From positions 248,001 through 312,000 of the forward strand of contig NZ_FOKP01000001.1 in NCBI RefSeq assembly GCF_900112185.1: DNA of 64,000 nt, given 5' to 3'. Source of the stretch: Allobosea sp. CRIB-10. Lineage in GTDB: Bacteria > Pseudomonadota > Alphaproteobacteria > Rhizobiales > Beijerinckiaceae. Of this stretch, positions 19,475-27,608 are shown one piece after another. The notes under the pieces are model-generated. The model ran no database searches and was not told the DNA's origin. It was given only the letters and a program-made list of their open reading frames with translations. Within the stretch, counting starts at the first letter, position 1. The number at the start of each line of letters is the position of its first letter. The position numbers and the translations under genes are program-made.

Positions 19475-21184
19475 TCAGCGAACGGCCGCAAGCACCTGGA
19501 AGTGCTCAACGATCGGCCCGAGCGCGAGCGCGGGGAAGAATTGCAGGCCGCCCAGGATCAGGATGATGCCGATGAGCAGGCCGACGAAGAGCGGGCTGTC
19601 GCTCGGCAGGGTGCCGGCGGTTGGCGCGAGCTTCGGCTTGGCCGCGATGGCGCCGGCCATGGCGATCACGGGGACGATGTAGGCGAAGCGGCCGAGCAGC
19701 ATGGCGATGCCGAGCGTCGTGTTCCACCAGGGTGCGTTGGCGGTGAGCCCCGCGAAGGCCGAGCCGTTGTTCCCCGCCGCCGACGAATAGGCGTAGAGGA
19801 TCTCGGAGAGACCGCGCGGCCCCTTGTTCAGCAAGCCTTCGAGCGCGACCGGCAGCACCGCGGCGACGGCCGAGAAGCCGAGGATGGCGAGCGGCAGGAT
19901 CAGCACCGCCAGCATGGCGAACTTGATCTCGCGGCTCTCGACCTTCTTGCCGAGATATTCCGGCGTGCGCCCGACCATCAGGCCGGCGACGAAGACCGCG
20001 AGCAGCGCCATTACCACCATGCCGTAGAGGCCGGAGCCGACGCCGCCGGGCAGGATCTCGCCGAGCTGCATCAGGAACATCGCGACGCCGCCACCGAGCG
20101 GCATGTAGCTGGCATGCATCGAATTGACCGAGCCGTTCGAGGCGCCGGTTGTCATCGCCGCCCAGAGCGCCGAGGCGGCGGCGCCGAAGCGCACTTCCTT
20201 GCCCTCCATATTGGCCGGCGCATCGGTGATGCCGGCGGCGATCATGGCGGGCTGCGGCGTCAGCGTCTCGGCGGAGTAGATCGCCGTGGCGCCGAGGCCG
20301 ACGAGGATGACCATCGCGGCGAGCAGAGCGCGCGCTTCCTTGCGTGCGCCGGCGACGCGCCCGAAGGCGATGACCGTGCCGAAGGCGAGCGCGTTCAGCG
20401 AGACGACCTCGATCAGATTGGTCAGCGGCGTCGGGTTCTCGAGCGGGTGGGCCGAGTTGACGTTGAATAGGCCGCCGCCATTGGTGCCCCACTGCTTGAT
20501 CGCTTCCTGGCTGGCGACCGGGAAGAGGGCGATGATCTGGTCGGCGCCCTCCAGCGTCTTGGCGGTGACGTTGGCGAGCAGGCTCTGCGGCACACCGGCC
20601 GCGACGAGCGCCAGCGCGGTGACGATCGAGACCGGCAGGAGCACGTAGAGGACGGAGCGGGTCAGATCGACCCAGAAATTGCCAAGCGTCTCGCCACGGT
20701 CGGCGGCGAAGGCCCGCGCCACGGCGGCCGCGACGGCAAGGCCGGCGCCGGCCGAGACGAAATTCTGCACGGTGAGGCCCGCCATCTGGCTGAGGCTGCT
20801 CAGCGTCGTCTCGCCGCCATAGGACTGCCAGTTCGTATTGGTGACGAAGCTGACGGCGGTGTTGAAGGCGAGATGCGGCGACAGTCCGTCGAAGCCCTGC
20901 GGGTTCAGCGGCAGCAGTCCCTGCAATCGCAGCAGGCCGTAGAGCAGCACGAAGCCGGCCGCGCTGAAGGCGAGCACGGCGCCGGCATAGCCGAGCCAGG
21001 TCTGCCCCTTGTTCCGGTCGACGCCGAGCGCGGCATAGAAGCCGGCCTCTACCGGTTTCAGCACCAGGTCGAGCGGCGTTGTCTCGCGCGCCCAGACGCG
21101 CGCCATATAGATGCCGAGCGGCCAGCCCACGGCTACCGTCAGCGCGATCGTGAAGACGATCTCAGCCCAGCCCCGCCAGTCCAT
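19475..21184 (-). CDS. kdpA: KdpA, potassium-binding and translocating subunit
   Basis: This 569-aa channel-like subunit has about ten membrane segments. The four selectivity-filter loops are recognisable: [40 protein letters not shown] and [22 protein letters not shown] at the N-terminus is the standard KdpA opening. The start is 26 bp after kdpF, with an AGGAGAC-type ribosome site just ahead. Confidence 0.96.
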   Translation of the reverse strand: MDWRGWAEIVFTIALTVAVGWPLGIYMARVWARETTPLDLVLKPVEAGFYAALGVDRNKGQTWLGYAGAVLAFSAAGFVLLYGLLRLQGLLPLNPQGFDGLSPHLAFNTAVSFVTNTNWQSYGGETTLSSLSQMAGLTVQNFVSAGAGLAVAAAVARAFAADRGETLGNFWVDLTRSVLYVLLPVSIVTALALVAAGVPQSLLANVTAKTLEGADQIIALFPVASQEAIKQWGTNGGGLFNVNSAHPLENPTPLTNLIEVVSLNALAFGTVIAFGRVAGARKEARALLAAMVILVGLGATAIYSAETLTPQPAMIAAGITDAPANMEGKEVRFGAAASALWAAMTTGASNGSVNSMHASYMPLGGGVAMFLMQLGEILPGGVGSGLYGMVVMALLAVFVAGLMVGRTPEYLGKKVESREIKFAMLAVLILPLAILGFSAVAAVLPVALEGLLNKGPRGLSEILYAYSSAAGNNGSAFAGLTANAPWWNTTLGIAMLLGRFAYIVPVIAMAGAIAAKPKLAPTAGTLPSDSPLFVGLLIGIILILGGLQFFPALALGPIVEHFQVLAAVR

Positions 21185-21210
21185 GCGAGGTCTCCTTTTT
21201 TATCGTTGGT

Positions 21211-21297
21211 TCAGAAACGGTCGGGGCGCAGCAGCGCGGCGACCATGTAGACCGCGAGCCCGAGGGCGGCGGCGGCATAGAGCAAGGTCAGGCCCAT
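21211..21297 (-). CDS. kdpF: KdpF, small membrane subunit of the Kdp pump
   Basis: A 28-codon gene: MGLTLLYAAAALGLAVYMV followed by AALLRPDRF. One membrane span followed by a basic LRPDRF-type end is the KdpF signature (LRPERF in enterics). It lies between a second peptide gene and kdpA. KdpF is thought to stabilise the KdpABC complex, possibly in a lipid-like way. Confidence 0.88.
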   Translation of the reverse strand: MGLTLLYAAAALGLAVYMVAALLRPDRF

Positions 21298-21301
21298 GGC
21301 G

Positions 21302-21385
21302 TCAGACCTTGCGCAGCAGCGCTACGTACCAGCCGAAGAGCGCGAAGGCCCCGGCTCCGAGCGCGAGAAAGACGATATCGGCCAT
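21302..21385 (-). CDS. 27-aa membrane peptide preceding kdpF
   Basis: Starts MADIVFLALGAGAFALFGWY and ends VALLRKV. It has a good ribosome site (GGAGAG about eight bases before the ATG) and is followed four bases later by kdpF. A single hydrophobic helix with a basic C-terminus makes it look like a second KdpF-like peptide. Similar tiny proteins ahead of kdpF are, as I recall, present in other Rhizobiales but often left unannotated. Function unknown; a regulatory or structural part of the Kdp complex is inference. Confidence 0.65.
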   Translation of the reverse strand: MADIVFLALGAGAFALFGWYVALLRKV

Positions 21386-21464
21386 GATGGCTCTCCAGCC
21401 TAGTTTCAGACCGGAGATGTGGTGTCGCCTCCGCTAAAGGGTCGAGCCGGAAGGGCAGGCGGGG

Positions 21465-21482
21465 GCATAAACGATGCATAAA
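21465..21482 (-). promoter_or_regulatory. candidate KdpE box of the kdp operon
   Basis: On the minus strand TTTATGC occurs twice with a four-base spacer (one 11-bp helical turn), followed by CCCCCGCC. The site lies about 80 bp before the first start codon of the operon. It resembles the E. coli KdpE site as I recall it (TTTATAC, short T-rich spacer, TTTACAC, then CCCCGCC). Position, spacing and the presence of kdpDE in the same locus support the call. Confidence 0.55.
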
Positions 21483-21591
21483 GATGCAAAGGCATCTAAA
21501 GCGCCGGCCGGTCGAGCCGACAGTCAGCGCTTGCCGCAGGGCACAGCGGGCGGGTTCGGCAGATAAGGGAAGGAGGCAGGCCGACCAGCAA

Positions 21592-21753
21592 TCAGCTCGC
21601 CGCTTCGAGGCCCACGATGGCGAGGAAGCCCGACAGCGCCAGGCTCGCCCAGAAGATCTCGTTGAGAACGCCTTGCAGGGGCACGGCCCCCATGGTCACG
21701 CTCGACAAGCCGCCGGCCAGGAACAGCGCCGAGGCCGCAACAAGGCTGTTCAT
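21592..21753 (-). CDS. small two-span membrane protein, hypothetical
   Basis: Encodes 53 aa beginning MNSLVAASALFLAGGLS, with GGGAGG about eight bases before the ATG. Two hydrophobic segments (about 3-15 and 33-50, FWASLALSGFLAIVGL) are joined by a short loop. The gene lies just upstream of the kdp promoter on the same strand. No family is recognised, and it is uncertain whether it reads through into kdp. Confidence 0.45.
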   Translation of the reverse strand: MNSLVAASALFLAGGLSSVTMGAVPLQGVLNEIFWASLALSGFLAIVGLEAAS

Positions 21754-21897
21754 GATGTCCTCCCGCATTTTGGCTTCGAACGCGGCGGGGATGATTCCGT
21801 TCCCCCGATTCGATTCGGTATCCAATCACTTGTTTTGATCAGATCATCGCACATCCATAATTGCCGTGATGTGACAGCGCGCGACAGGGAGAACCGC

Positions 21898-22341
21898 ATG
21901 ACGCATCGCCTGACGGGCTGCTGCCATTGTGGCGCGATCGGCCTCGAACTGTCGCTGCCTCGTCCGCCGGAGGCGGAGACCGTCGGCGCCTGCCAGTGCT
22001 CATTTTGCCGCAAGCACAATGCGCGGACCGTCTCGGATCCGAGGGGGACCGCCCGTCTCACCGTGCACGAGCCGGCGCAGCTCCAGCGCTACCGTTTCGG
22101 GCTCGCCGCGTCCGAAGTGGTTCTTTGCCGGCGCTGCGGCGTCTATGTCGCCATGCTGATGGTCGAGGACGGCAGAGCTTGGACGACGATCAATATCGAC
22201 GCGCTCGATGAGCGCGCCCGCTTCACCAGGCCGGCCGAGCCGCGTGATTTCAGCGGCGAAGCATTGGGCGGCCGGCGCGAGCGCCGAAAAGCGCGCTGGA
22301 CCCCGACCGAGCTGGTCGGCTGGCCGGAGGAGGGCGGATAG
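21898..22341 (+). CDS. GFA/CENP-V-type zinc-binding protein
   Basis: A 147-aa protein starting MTHRLTGCCHCGAIG. The zinc-binding cysteines of the GFA (glutathione-dependent formaldehyde-activating, Mss4-like) fold are visible: CCHCGAI, ACQCSFCRKHN and LCRRCGVY. The domain covers roughly residues 5-110, and a basic tail follows. Members often have unknown substrates, and annotation as a formaldehyde-activating enzyme is usually unproven. The long upstream open frame from 21484 is rejected as start because ATG 21898 begins the domain and has GGGAG before it. Confidence 0.85.
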   Translation: MTHRLTGCCHCGAIGLELSLPRPPEAETVGACQCSFCRKHNARTVSDPRGTARLTVHEPAQLQRYRFGLAASEVVLCRRCGVYVAMLMVEDGRAWTTINIDALDERARFTRPAEPRDFSGEALGGRRERRKARWTPTELVGWPEEGG

Positions 22342-22342
22342 A

Positions 22343-22771
22343 TCAGCTTGTCGGCGCCACCAGCTGCGCCAGCTGCTCGCGCACCGCCTCCGAGAACGGC
22401 CGCGCCTTGCGCGTCGCCTCGTCGGTCTGGACGATCACCGAAACGCCGCTGGCGACACAGCGCTCGCCCTGGAAGATCGCCTGTTCGAGCCGGACCGAGC
22501 TGCGGCCGATCGAGGCGACACGCGTGCCGATCTCGACCTCGCCGGGCCAGAGCAGCTCTGCCCGGAAATCCAGCTCCAGCCGAGCGAGGACGAAGGAGGC
22601 CCCCGGCTCGACCAGACGACCGGCCTGACCATAGATCAGCTCGACGCGACCGGTTTCCAGGAGGCTCGAGAAGACCGCGTTGTTGACGTGGCCCTGGCGG
22701 TCGGTGTCGCCATAGCGGAGCTTGTCATGCGCCCGCAGCGGAAAGTCGGTGATGGCGAGATCGTCCGGCAT
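22343..22771 (-). CDS. hotdog-fold acyl-CoA thioesterase (4-hydroxybenzoyl-CoA thioesterase/YbgC type)
   Basis: This 142-aa protein has the active-site signature RYGDTDRQGHVNNAVF near residues 19-34, including the conserved Asp. The remaining strands and single long helix (FSSLLETGRVELIYG) fit a single hotdog domain. These enzymes hydrolyse acyl-CoA thioesters; the preferred acyl chain cannot be predicted. It converges on the GFA gene with one base between stops. Confidence 0.88.
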   Translation of the reverse strand: MPDDLAITDFPLRAHDKLRYGDTDRQGHVNNAVFSSLLETGRVELIYGQAGRLVEPGASFVLARLELDFRAELLWPGEVEIGTRVASIGRSSVRLEQAIFQGERCVASGVSVIVQTDEATRKARPFSEAVREQLAQLVAPTS

Positions 22772-22842
22772 GGCAGGCCCCGTTTCATGACGGAGCCTTC
22801 AAACGCGATCGGCGGCCGCGAGGCAAGATGTAGCGGGGCGGC

Positions 22843-23139
22843 TCAGGCCAGCACATCCGCGTAGTCGGGATGGCGATGCGCCCACGCCGCGACGAAGGAG
22901 CAGCGCGGCACGACGCGGCGACCGCTGACCCGCGCGATCTGGAAGATGCCCTCGGCCAGTTGCGAACCAAGGCCGCGGCCGTTGAAGGCCGGCGGTACTT
23001 CAGTATGGGTGACGATGATCCGGTCACCATCGCTGCGATAGACGGCAAAGGCCTGCCCGCCAGGAAAATCGAGCTCGAAGCGCCCGCTTTCCGGCCGTTC
23101 GACGACGGCGATCCGGCCGGTTTCGACATGCTGGGTCAT
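22843..23139 (-). CDS. small GNAT-like N-acetyltransferase (YjdJ/Gtn10 type)
   Basis: Encodes 98 aa from MTQHVETGRIAVVE, with GGAGAG six bases upstream. The acetyl-CoA-binding loop appears as FNGRGLGSQLAEG, preceded by the strand IIVTHTEVPPAF and followed by VVPRCSFVAAW, which matches the short stand-alone GNAT group. The chosen start gives the standard length of this family. Substrate unknown. Confidence 0.85.
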   Translation of the reverse strand: MTQHVETGRIAVVERPESGRFELDFPGGQAFAVYRSDGDRIIVTHTEVPPAFNGRGLGSQLAEGIFQIARVSGRRVVPRCSFVAAWAHRHPDYADVLA

Positions 23140-23246
23140 GACGTCTCTCCGCTGGAGCCGACACGCCAACGCCGACACCGCTTCAGCCACAATGTGGGCG
23201 CGGCGCGACCGCTTGTCGCCGGTTGCGATCATGCAGAGAGCGAATG

Positions 23247-23274
23247 GCAGGGCTGCAGCGGATCGCAGCCCTGC
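23247..23274 (-). terminator. strong hairpin downstream of the DUF2934 gene
   Basis: Perfect ten-base arms GCAGGGCTGC and GCAGCCCTGC surround an eight-base loop, ten bases after the DUF2934 stop codon. No T-tract follows on the minus strand, so it may be a processing or weak termination signal rather than a classical intrinsic terminator. Confidence 0.5.
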
Positions 23275-23283
23275 GAGCGGCGG

Positions 23284-23502
23284 TCAGGACAGCCATTCCT
23301 GCTCGCGGCGGCGGATGCGCTCGCCCTTGAGCTCGTCCTCCGCCCCGTGGTCGACGATGTCTTCGCTGCGGTTGCGGAAGGTCCAGATCGCCTTGGCCGC
23401 TTCCCAATGCTCGTGGTCGCGGCCTTCCGGCTGCCCTTCCTCCATCCAGAGCGCATAGGCGATCTTGCGGATCTCGCGCTCGGCCTTGCCAGTATGACTC
23501 AT
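23284..23502 (-). CDS. DUF2934 domain protein
   Basis: A 72-aa charged protein starting MSHTGKAEREIRKIAY. The core AYALWMEEGQPEGRDHEHW is the DUF2934 signature (a short helix pair with conserved Trp-x-Glu-x-Gly). AGGAGG lies six bases before the ATG. The rest is strongly charged. The family is common in Rhizobiales and often stress-associated, but its function is unknown. Confidence 0.82.
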   Translation of the reverse strand: MSHTGKAEREIRKIAYALWMEEGQPEGRDHEHWEAAKAIWTFRNRSEDIVDHGAEDELKGERIRRREQEWLS

Positions 23503-23650
23503 CGCGTCCTCCTGGTTCCGTTGCGGTCGACGAGGAAACGACGGAGCGCCATCAGGCGTTCCGCGCCTCCCGGTCAACCTGCCATGGCAATGTGGCGCTC
23601 GCATGAGCCCTTCGGAGGCAGACCACGGCTCCTTCGGAGACGAGCCGGCC

Positions 23651-24010
23651 TTATTCCGCGGCAGCGGGGACGGGGGCCGTCATCTGTTCGAAACAGTCGA
23701 GCGTCCGCGCCGAGTAGACCAGCGCCGCACCGGCGTTCATCGCGATCGCCACCCCGAGCGCTTCTGCGATCTCCTCGCGGCTGACCCCGGCCTTGATCGC
23801 CGCATCGACATGGGAGGTGATGCAGCCGTCGCAGCGCGTCGTGACGGCGACGGCGAGCGAGATCAGCTCGCGGGTACGGGCATCGAGATGCGTCGTCTTC
23901 GCCGCCCCGCCGGCCAGCGCGGCATAGCCTCGAAGCGCCTCAGGGGCGGCCTTGCCGAAATCGCCGACGCGCCCCTTCAGCTCCGTGCGATAAGTGGTCC
24001 AGTCCAACAT
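23651..24010 (-). CDS. AhpD-like carboxymuconolactone decarboxylase family protein
   Basis: A 119-aa all-helical protein. The redox motif CDGCITSHVDAAIKAG (CxxC with following His) near residues 60-75 is the AhpD/CMD hallmark, after ELISLAVAVTTR. Such proteins act as alkylhydroperoxide reductase partners or gamma-carboxymuconolactone decarboxylases; the CxxC favours a peroxidase-type role. No ahpC lies nearby. Confidence 0.9.
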   Translation of the reverse strand: MLDWTTYRTELKGRVGDFGKAAPEALRGYAALAGGAAKTTHLDARTRELISLAVAVTTRCDGCITSHVDAAIKAGVSREEIAEALGVAIAMNAGAALVYSARTLDCFEQMTAPVPAAAE

Positions 24011-24213
24011 GCGGATGTCCTCCAGGTGATCGGCGCGGTACTTGGCCGGCGAAAATTGTTAGGCAGAGGTTCTCTCCGGCGCCAGAAGCGGAAGCGAGGA
24101 TGTGATGCGGGACGTGTCGCGGCGCCAATGCGCCTTTGCGCCGTGGCGCGCGTTGCCGCCATGCGGTCCCCGCTCTATCCCTGATCGGGGAAGCGCAACG
24201 GAACAGGGCGGCC

Positions 24214-25833
24214 ATGGCGGGCGAGATCGACATCGGCACTTTCGACTACGTCGTCATCGGAGCGGGCTCGGCCGGCTGCGTGCTGGCGAACCGGCTCTCG
24301 GCCGATCGCCGTCGCAAGGTCCTGATCGTCGAGGCCGGCGGCAAGGACGACTGGATCTGGTTCCACATTCCGGTCGGCTATCTCTACGCCATCGGCAATC
24401 CGCGGGCCGACTGGCTGTTTCAGACCGAGGTCGAGGCCGGGCTCGGCGGGCGTGTCCTCGCCTATCCGCGCGGCAAGGTCGTCGGCGGCTGTTCGGCGAT
24501 CAACGCGATGATCTACATGCGCGGGCAGGGCGCCGACTATGATGGCTGGCGCCAGCAGGGGCTGACCGGCTGGGGCTGGGACGACGTCCTGCCGCTCTTC
24601 ATGAAGCACGAGGACCATATCGCGCCCGATGGCCGATTCCATCGCTCCGGCGGCGAGATGCGCGTCGAACATCCGCGCGTGCGCTGGGACATCCTGGACG
24701 CCGTGCGCGACGCGGCCGAGGCGGCCGGCATCCGCAAGATCGACGACTTCAACACCGGCGACAATGAGGGGTCGTCCTATTTCCAGGTCACCCAGAAGCG
24801 CGGTCGGCGCTTCAGCGCGGCGCGCGCCTTCCTGGAGCCGGCGCTCGACCGCGACAATCTTCGGGTCGAACTCGGCTGCCTGGTCGAGCGCATCGTCGTC
24901 GCGGATGGCCGCGCGACCGGCGTCGTCCTCATGCGCGGCGGCGAGCGGCATCTGGCGCGGGTCACCGGCGAGGTCCTGCTCAGCGCCGGCGCCGTCGGCT
25001 CGCCCGCTCTCCTCGAGCGTTCCGGCATCGGCGATGGCGAGCGCCTGCGCGGGCTCGGCATCGAGACTGTTCAGCACGCTCCCGGCGTCGGCGAAAACCT
25101 GCAGGACCATCTGCAATTGCGGCCGATCTACAAGGTCGATGGGGTCAAGACGCTCAATACCGACTATGCCAAGCTCTGGCGGCGGCCACTGATGGCGCTG
25201 GAATATGCGGTGCGCCGCACCGGCCCCCTGACCATGGCGCCGTCGCAGATGGGCGCCTTCGCCAGATCGGCCCCGCATTACGCCACCGCCAATCTCGAAT
25301 TCCATTTCCAGCCGCTTTCGCTCGACAAATGGGGCGACGGCCTGCACCCGTTCGGCGCCTTCACGGCGAGCGTCTGCAATCTGCGGCCATCGAGCCGCGG
25401 CAGCGTCCATATCAAATCGGCCGACCCGGCTGCGGCGCCGGCGATCGCGCCGAACTATCTTTCCACGCAAGAAGACCGGCAGGTCGCGGTCGACGCCCTG
25501 AAGCTCGCCCGCCGCATCGTGGCGCAGGCGCCCCTCGCCCGCTTCAATCCGCAGGAATACCTGCCGGGGCCAGGCTACGAGACGGACGAGGCGCTGGTCG
25601 AGGCCGCCGGCCGCATAGGCACGACGATCTTCCACCCTGTCGGCACGGCGAAGATGGGCCGCGAGGACGACGCCATGGCGGTGCTCGACGAGCGCCTGCG
25701 GGTGCGCGGCGTCGCGGGTCTTCGCGTTATCGACGCCTCGGTGATGCCGGCGATCACCTCGGGTAACACGGCCGCGCCCAGCATGATGATCGGCGAGAAG
25801 GGCGCGCAGATGGTGCGCGAGGATGCGCGGTAG
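24214..25833 (+). CDS. GMC-family FAD-dependent oxidoreductase (choline dehydrogenase-like)
   Basis: This 539-aa flavoenzyme has the FAD-binding motif VVIGAGSAGCVLANRLS near residue 12, the first GMC signature region GGCSAINAMIYMRGQ, and the second as LLSAGAVGSPALLERSGIG. The catalytic region is FHPVGTAKMG, and GNTAAPSMMIGEKGAQM closes the protein. The start MAGEIDIGTFDYV was chosen because it begins the FAD domain. GMC enzymes oxidise alcohols to aldehydes; betaine-pathway genes are absent here, so choline is not established as the substrate. It stands alone, just before tRNA-Ser. Confidence 0.92.
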   Translation: MAGEIDIGTFDYVVIGAGSAGCVLANRLSADRRRKVLIVEAGGKDDWIWFHIPVGYLYAIGNPRADWLFQTEVEAGLGGRVLAYPRGKVVGGCSAINAMIYMRGQGADYDGWRQQGLTGWGWDDVLPLFMKHEDHIAPDGRFHRSGGEMRVEHPRVRWDILDAVRDAAEAAGIRKIDDFNTGDNEGSSYFQVTQKRGRRFSAARAFLEPALDRDNLRVELGCLVERIVVADGRATGVVLMRGGERHLARVTGEVLLSAGAVGSPALLERSGIGDGERLRGLGIETVQHAPGVGENLQDHLQLRPIYKVDGVKTLNTDYAKLWRRPLMALEYAVRRTGPLTMAPSQMGAFARSAPHYATANLEFHFQPLSLDKWGDGLHPFGAFTASVCNLRPSSRGSVHIKSADPAAAPAIAPNYLSTQEDRQVAVDALKLARRIVAQAPLARFNPQEYLPGPGYETDEALVEAAGRIGTTIFHPVGTAKMGREDDAMAVLDERLRVRGVAGLRVIDASVMPAITSGNTAAPSMMIGEKGAQMVREDAR

Positions 25834-25961
25834 AAGGCGCGCGCCGGCAACCGGTGCGAGGCGGGCGCGCAGATTCTGAGAGCTGGCTCCGAGTTCGGAC
25901 GCAAGTTCGACATCGGAGCCCGCGCGATGGGTTGGTGGGCGGCATCGCGCAATGCAAAGAA

Positions 25962-26051
25962 TGGCGGAAGGGGTGGGATTCGAACCCACGGTGGGCTTGC
26001 ACCCACGGCGGTTTTCAAGACCGCTGCCTTAAACCACTCGGCCACCCTTCC
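25962..26051 (-). tRNA. tRNA-Ser (anticodon UGA)
   Basis: The minus strand begins GGAAGGGTGGCCGAGTGG and ends CCCTTCCGCCA. The seven-base acceptor stem pairs, the CCA is encoded, and the discriminator is G as usual for serine tRNAs. The anticodon loop CTTGAAA gives UGA, flanked by the CAGCGGT/ACCGC stem. A long variable arm (GTGGGTGCAAGCCCAC) and GTTCGAAT in the T loop complete the class II serine tRNA. Confidence 0.97.
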
Positions 26052-26449
26052 AGCGCGCTCGTCATTGCCGCCCCCGACGGATTTTTGCAAGCGGCCCGCA
26101 AAGAAATCGCGCTCGTCTTTGCCAATCTCCGCGGAAATAGACGCGTTCTCAAGGATTTGTGCGGATACTCCAGCCTCTCCCCAGGGCCTTGCCGGCAGGC
26201 GAATTTCAGCGTTGCAGGCTTGTCACGCTCCCCCGAAAAATGGCGCCGTGAAGGTGGCGGATTGACAGCTGCCGCATTTTCGACACCTTTGTGCCCGCCC
26301 AAAGGCCGGGCTGGGCTTCCGTTGACGGCGGTGCGTACGCGCTTCCATCGCTTAACGATCCCTTAATGAAATTGGTCGAAAACTGCGACCTTGCCACGAC
26401 GGTGGCTTGGGCGGCGCAGCGTTTTCGGCGCGACGAACGGGAATGCGGC
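26052..26449. other. gene-free stretch between tRNA-Ser and rlpA
   Basis: About 400 bp with no convincing coding sequence. The tRNA is read leftward and rlpA rightward, so promoters of both should lie here. The right half holds a CtrA-type box and several TTAA-rich segments; I see no hairpin or repeat worth naming in the remainder. Confidence 0.5.
26352..26366 (+). promoter_or_regulatory. candidate CtrA binding site upstream of rlpA
   Basis: TTAA, seven bases, TTAA, which is the full CtrA half-site spacing (TTAA-N7-TTAA). It lies about 84 bp before the chosen rlpA start in otherwise GC-rich DNA. CtrA is the cell-cycle master regulator of alphaproteobacteria, and a septal wall protein is a reasonable target. 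A single match could still be chance. Confidence 0.5.
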
Positions 26450-27559
26450 ATGATGCGAGGCTCGAGCGCACCGGCGGTGATCACCTCTCCGGCCGATTCC
26501 GGCGACGCCCCTCGCGCTTCTTCCTCGCTTTCCGCCGCAACCCGCCTCGGCTGCGTCGTGCTCGCCGGCCTGTTCCTGGCGAATTGCGCCAACGACCAGG
26601 TCGCCCGCCGCGGCAAGTCGAAAGAGATCGGCGCCTTCCCGTCATCCAAATACGGCCCCGCCAGCGCCCGCGTGGTGGAGGAGGGGCAGCCGGTGCCGAA
26701 GGGGGGCGGCCGCGAATTGATCGGCCGCAGCTACACCGTCGCCGGCAAGCGCTATACGCCCTATGAGAAGCCGGTCGGCTACACCGCCGTCGGCACTGCC
26801 TCCTGGTATGGCGAGGCCTTCCACGGTCGCCGTACCGCCAATGGCGAGGTCTATGACCGTCACAGCGTCAGCGCCGCGCATCCGACCATGCCGCTGCCGG
26901 CCTATGCCCGCGTCACCAACATCACCAACAGCCGCTCGATCATCGTGCGCGTCAACGATCGCGGCCCGTTCCATGGCGGCCGCGTCATGGACGTCTCGCA
27001 GAAGACGGCCGACGCCCTCGCTTTCCGGCATCTCGGCACGGCGCGCGTCAAGATCGAGTATCTCGGCCAGGCTTCGCTCGCCGGCTCCGACGACAACATG
27101 CTGCTCGCCTCGCTGCGCACCGACGGTTCGCCGGCCTCGATTCCGGGCCAGAGCAGCCGGACCATGATCGCGAGCGCCGCATCGCAGGTCGATCTCGGCC
27201 GTTCGGCCGGCCCGGATATCGATGACGAGGCCGCGCGGCCTGCACCCGTTCCTGTTCGGGCCGAGCCGGCGCCGGTCCAGGCCCAGCCCGTCGTCCAGGC
27301 CTATGCGCCCGAGCAGCCGCGCACGATTGCGATCCAGAGCCCGATCGTCGCCAGTGTCGCATCGGCCCCGACCGCCGGCGTGCCGGTCCATGGCGTGCGC
27401 CTGCCGCCGTCGCGCCCGTTTGATCTCGACACCATCGCCAATGCGGGCAAGCCGGTCCCGGTCCTGCGTCCGGCTGCCGTCAACGCGCCGCTGCCGGTGC
27501 CGCGCGCCAGCTTCAGCAGCATGAAGGCGCAGACGCAGCAGTCGCTGGCGCGGAATTGA
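26450..27559 (+). CDS. rlpA: RlpA-like septal lipoprotein (lytic transglycosylase family)
   Basis: Encodes 369 aa from MMRGSSAPAV. The lipobox LFLANC near residue 47 predicts an outer-membrane lipoprotein. The double-psi beta-barrel domain (about 105-215) has GTASWYGEAFHGRRTANGEVYD, shortened here as GTASWYG and FHGRRTANGE, and VRVNDRGPF, which carry the catalytic-type Asp and Glu of RlpA. The C-terminal third is Pro/Ala-rich and lacks a visible SPOR repeat. RlpA cuts peptidoglycan strands free of stem peptides at the septum. The start is somewhat uncertain; MKLVENC at 26366 is an alternative. Confidence 0.88.
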   Translation: MMRGSSAPAVITSPADSGDAPRASSSLSAATRLGCVVLAGLFLANCANDQVARRGKSKEIGAFPSSKYGPASARVVEEGQPVPKGGGRELIGRSYTVAGKRYTPYEKPVGYTAVGTASWYGEAFHGRRTANGEVYDRHSVSAAHPTMPLPAYARVTNITNSRSIIVRVNDRGPFHGGRVMDVSQKTADALAFRHLGTARVKIEYLGQASLAGSDDNMLLASLRTDGSPASIPGQSSRTMIASAASQVDLGRSAGPDIDDEAARPAPVPVRAEPAPVQAQPVVQAYAPEQPRTIAIQSPIVASVASAPTAGVPVHGVRLPPSRPFDLDTIANAGKPVPVLRPAAVNAPLPVPRASFSSMKAQTQQSLARN

Positions 27560-27608
27560 GTCTGCTCCGGGCTTGACCGCCCGGACCAACGCATCATCTG
27601 ATCTCGAT

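Noticed and set aside
24175-25989. Open frame antisense to the GMC oxidoreductase
   Set aside because: GMC motifs are clear on the plus strand; the antisense product has no features.
25854-26366. Open frame crossing the tRNA-Ser gene
   Set aside because: Its sequence is the translation of the tRNA on the wrong strand (the familiar WDSNPRW-type artefact) and nothing else supports it.
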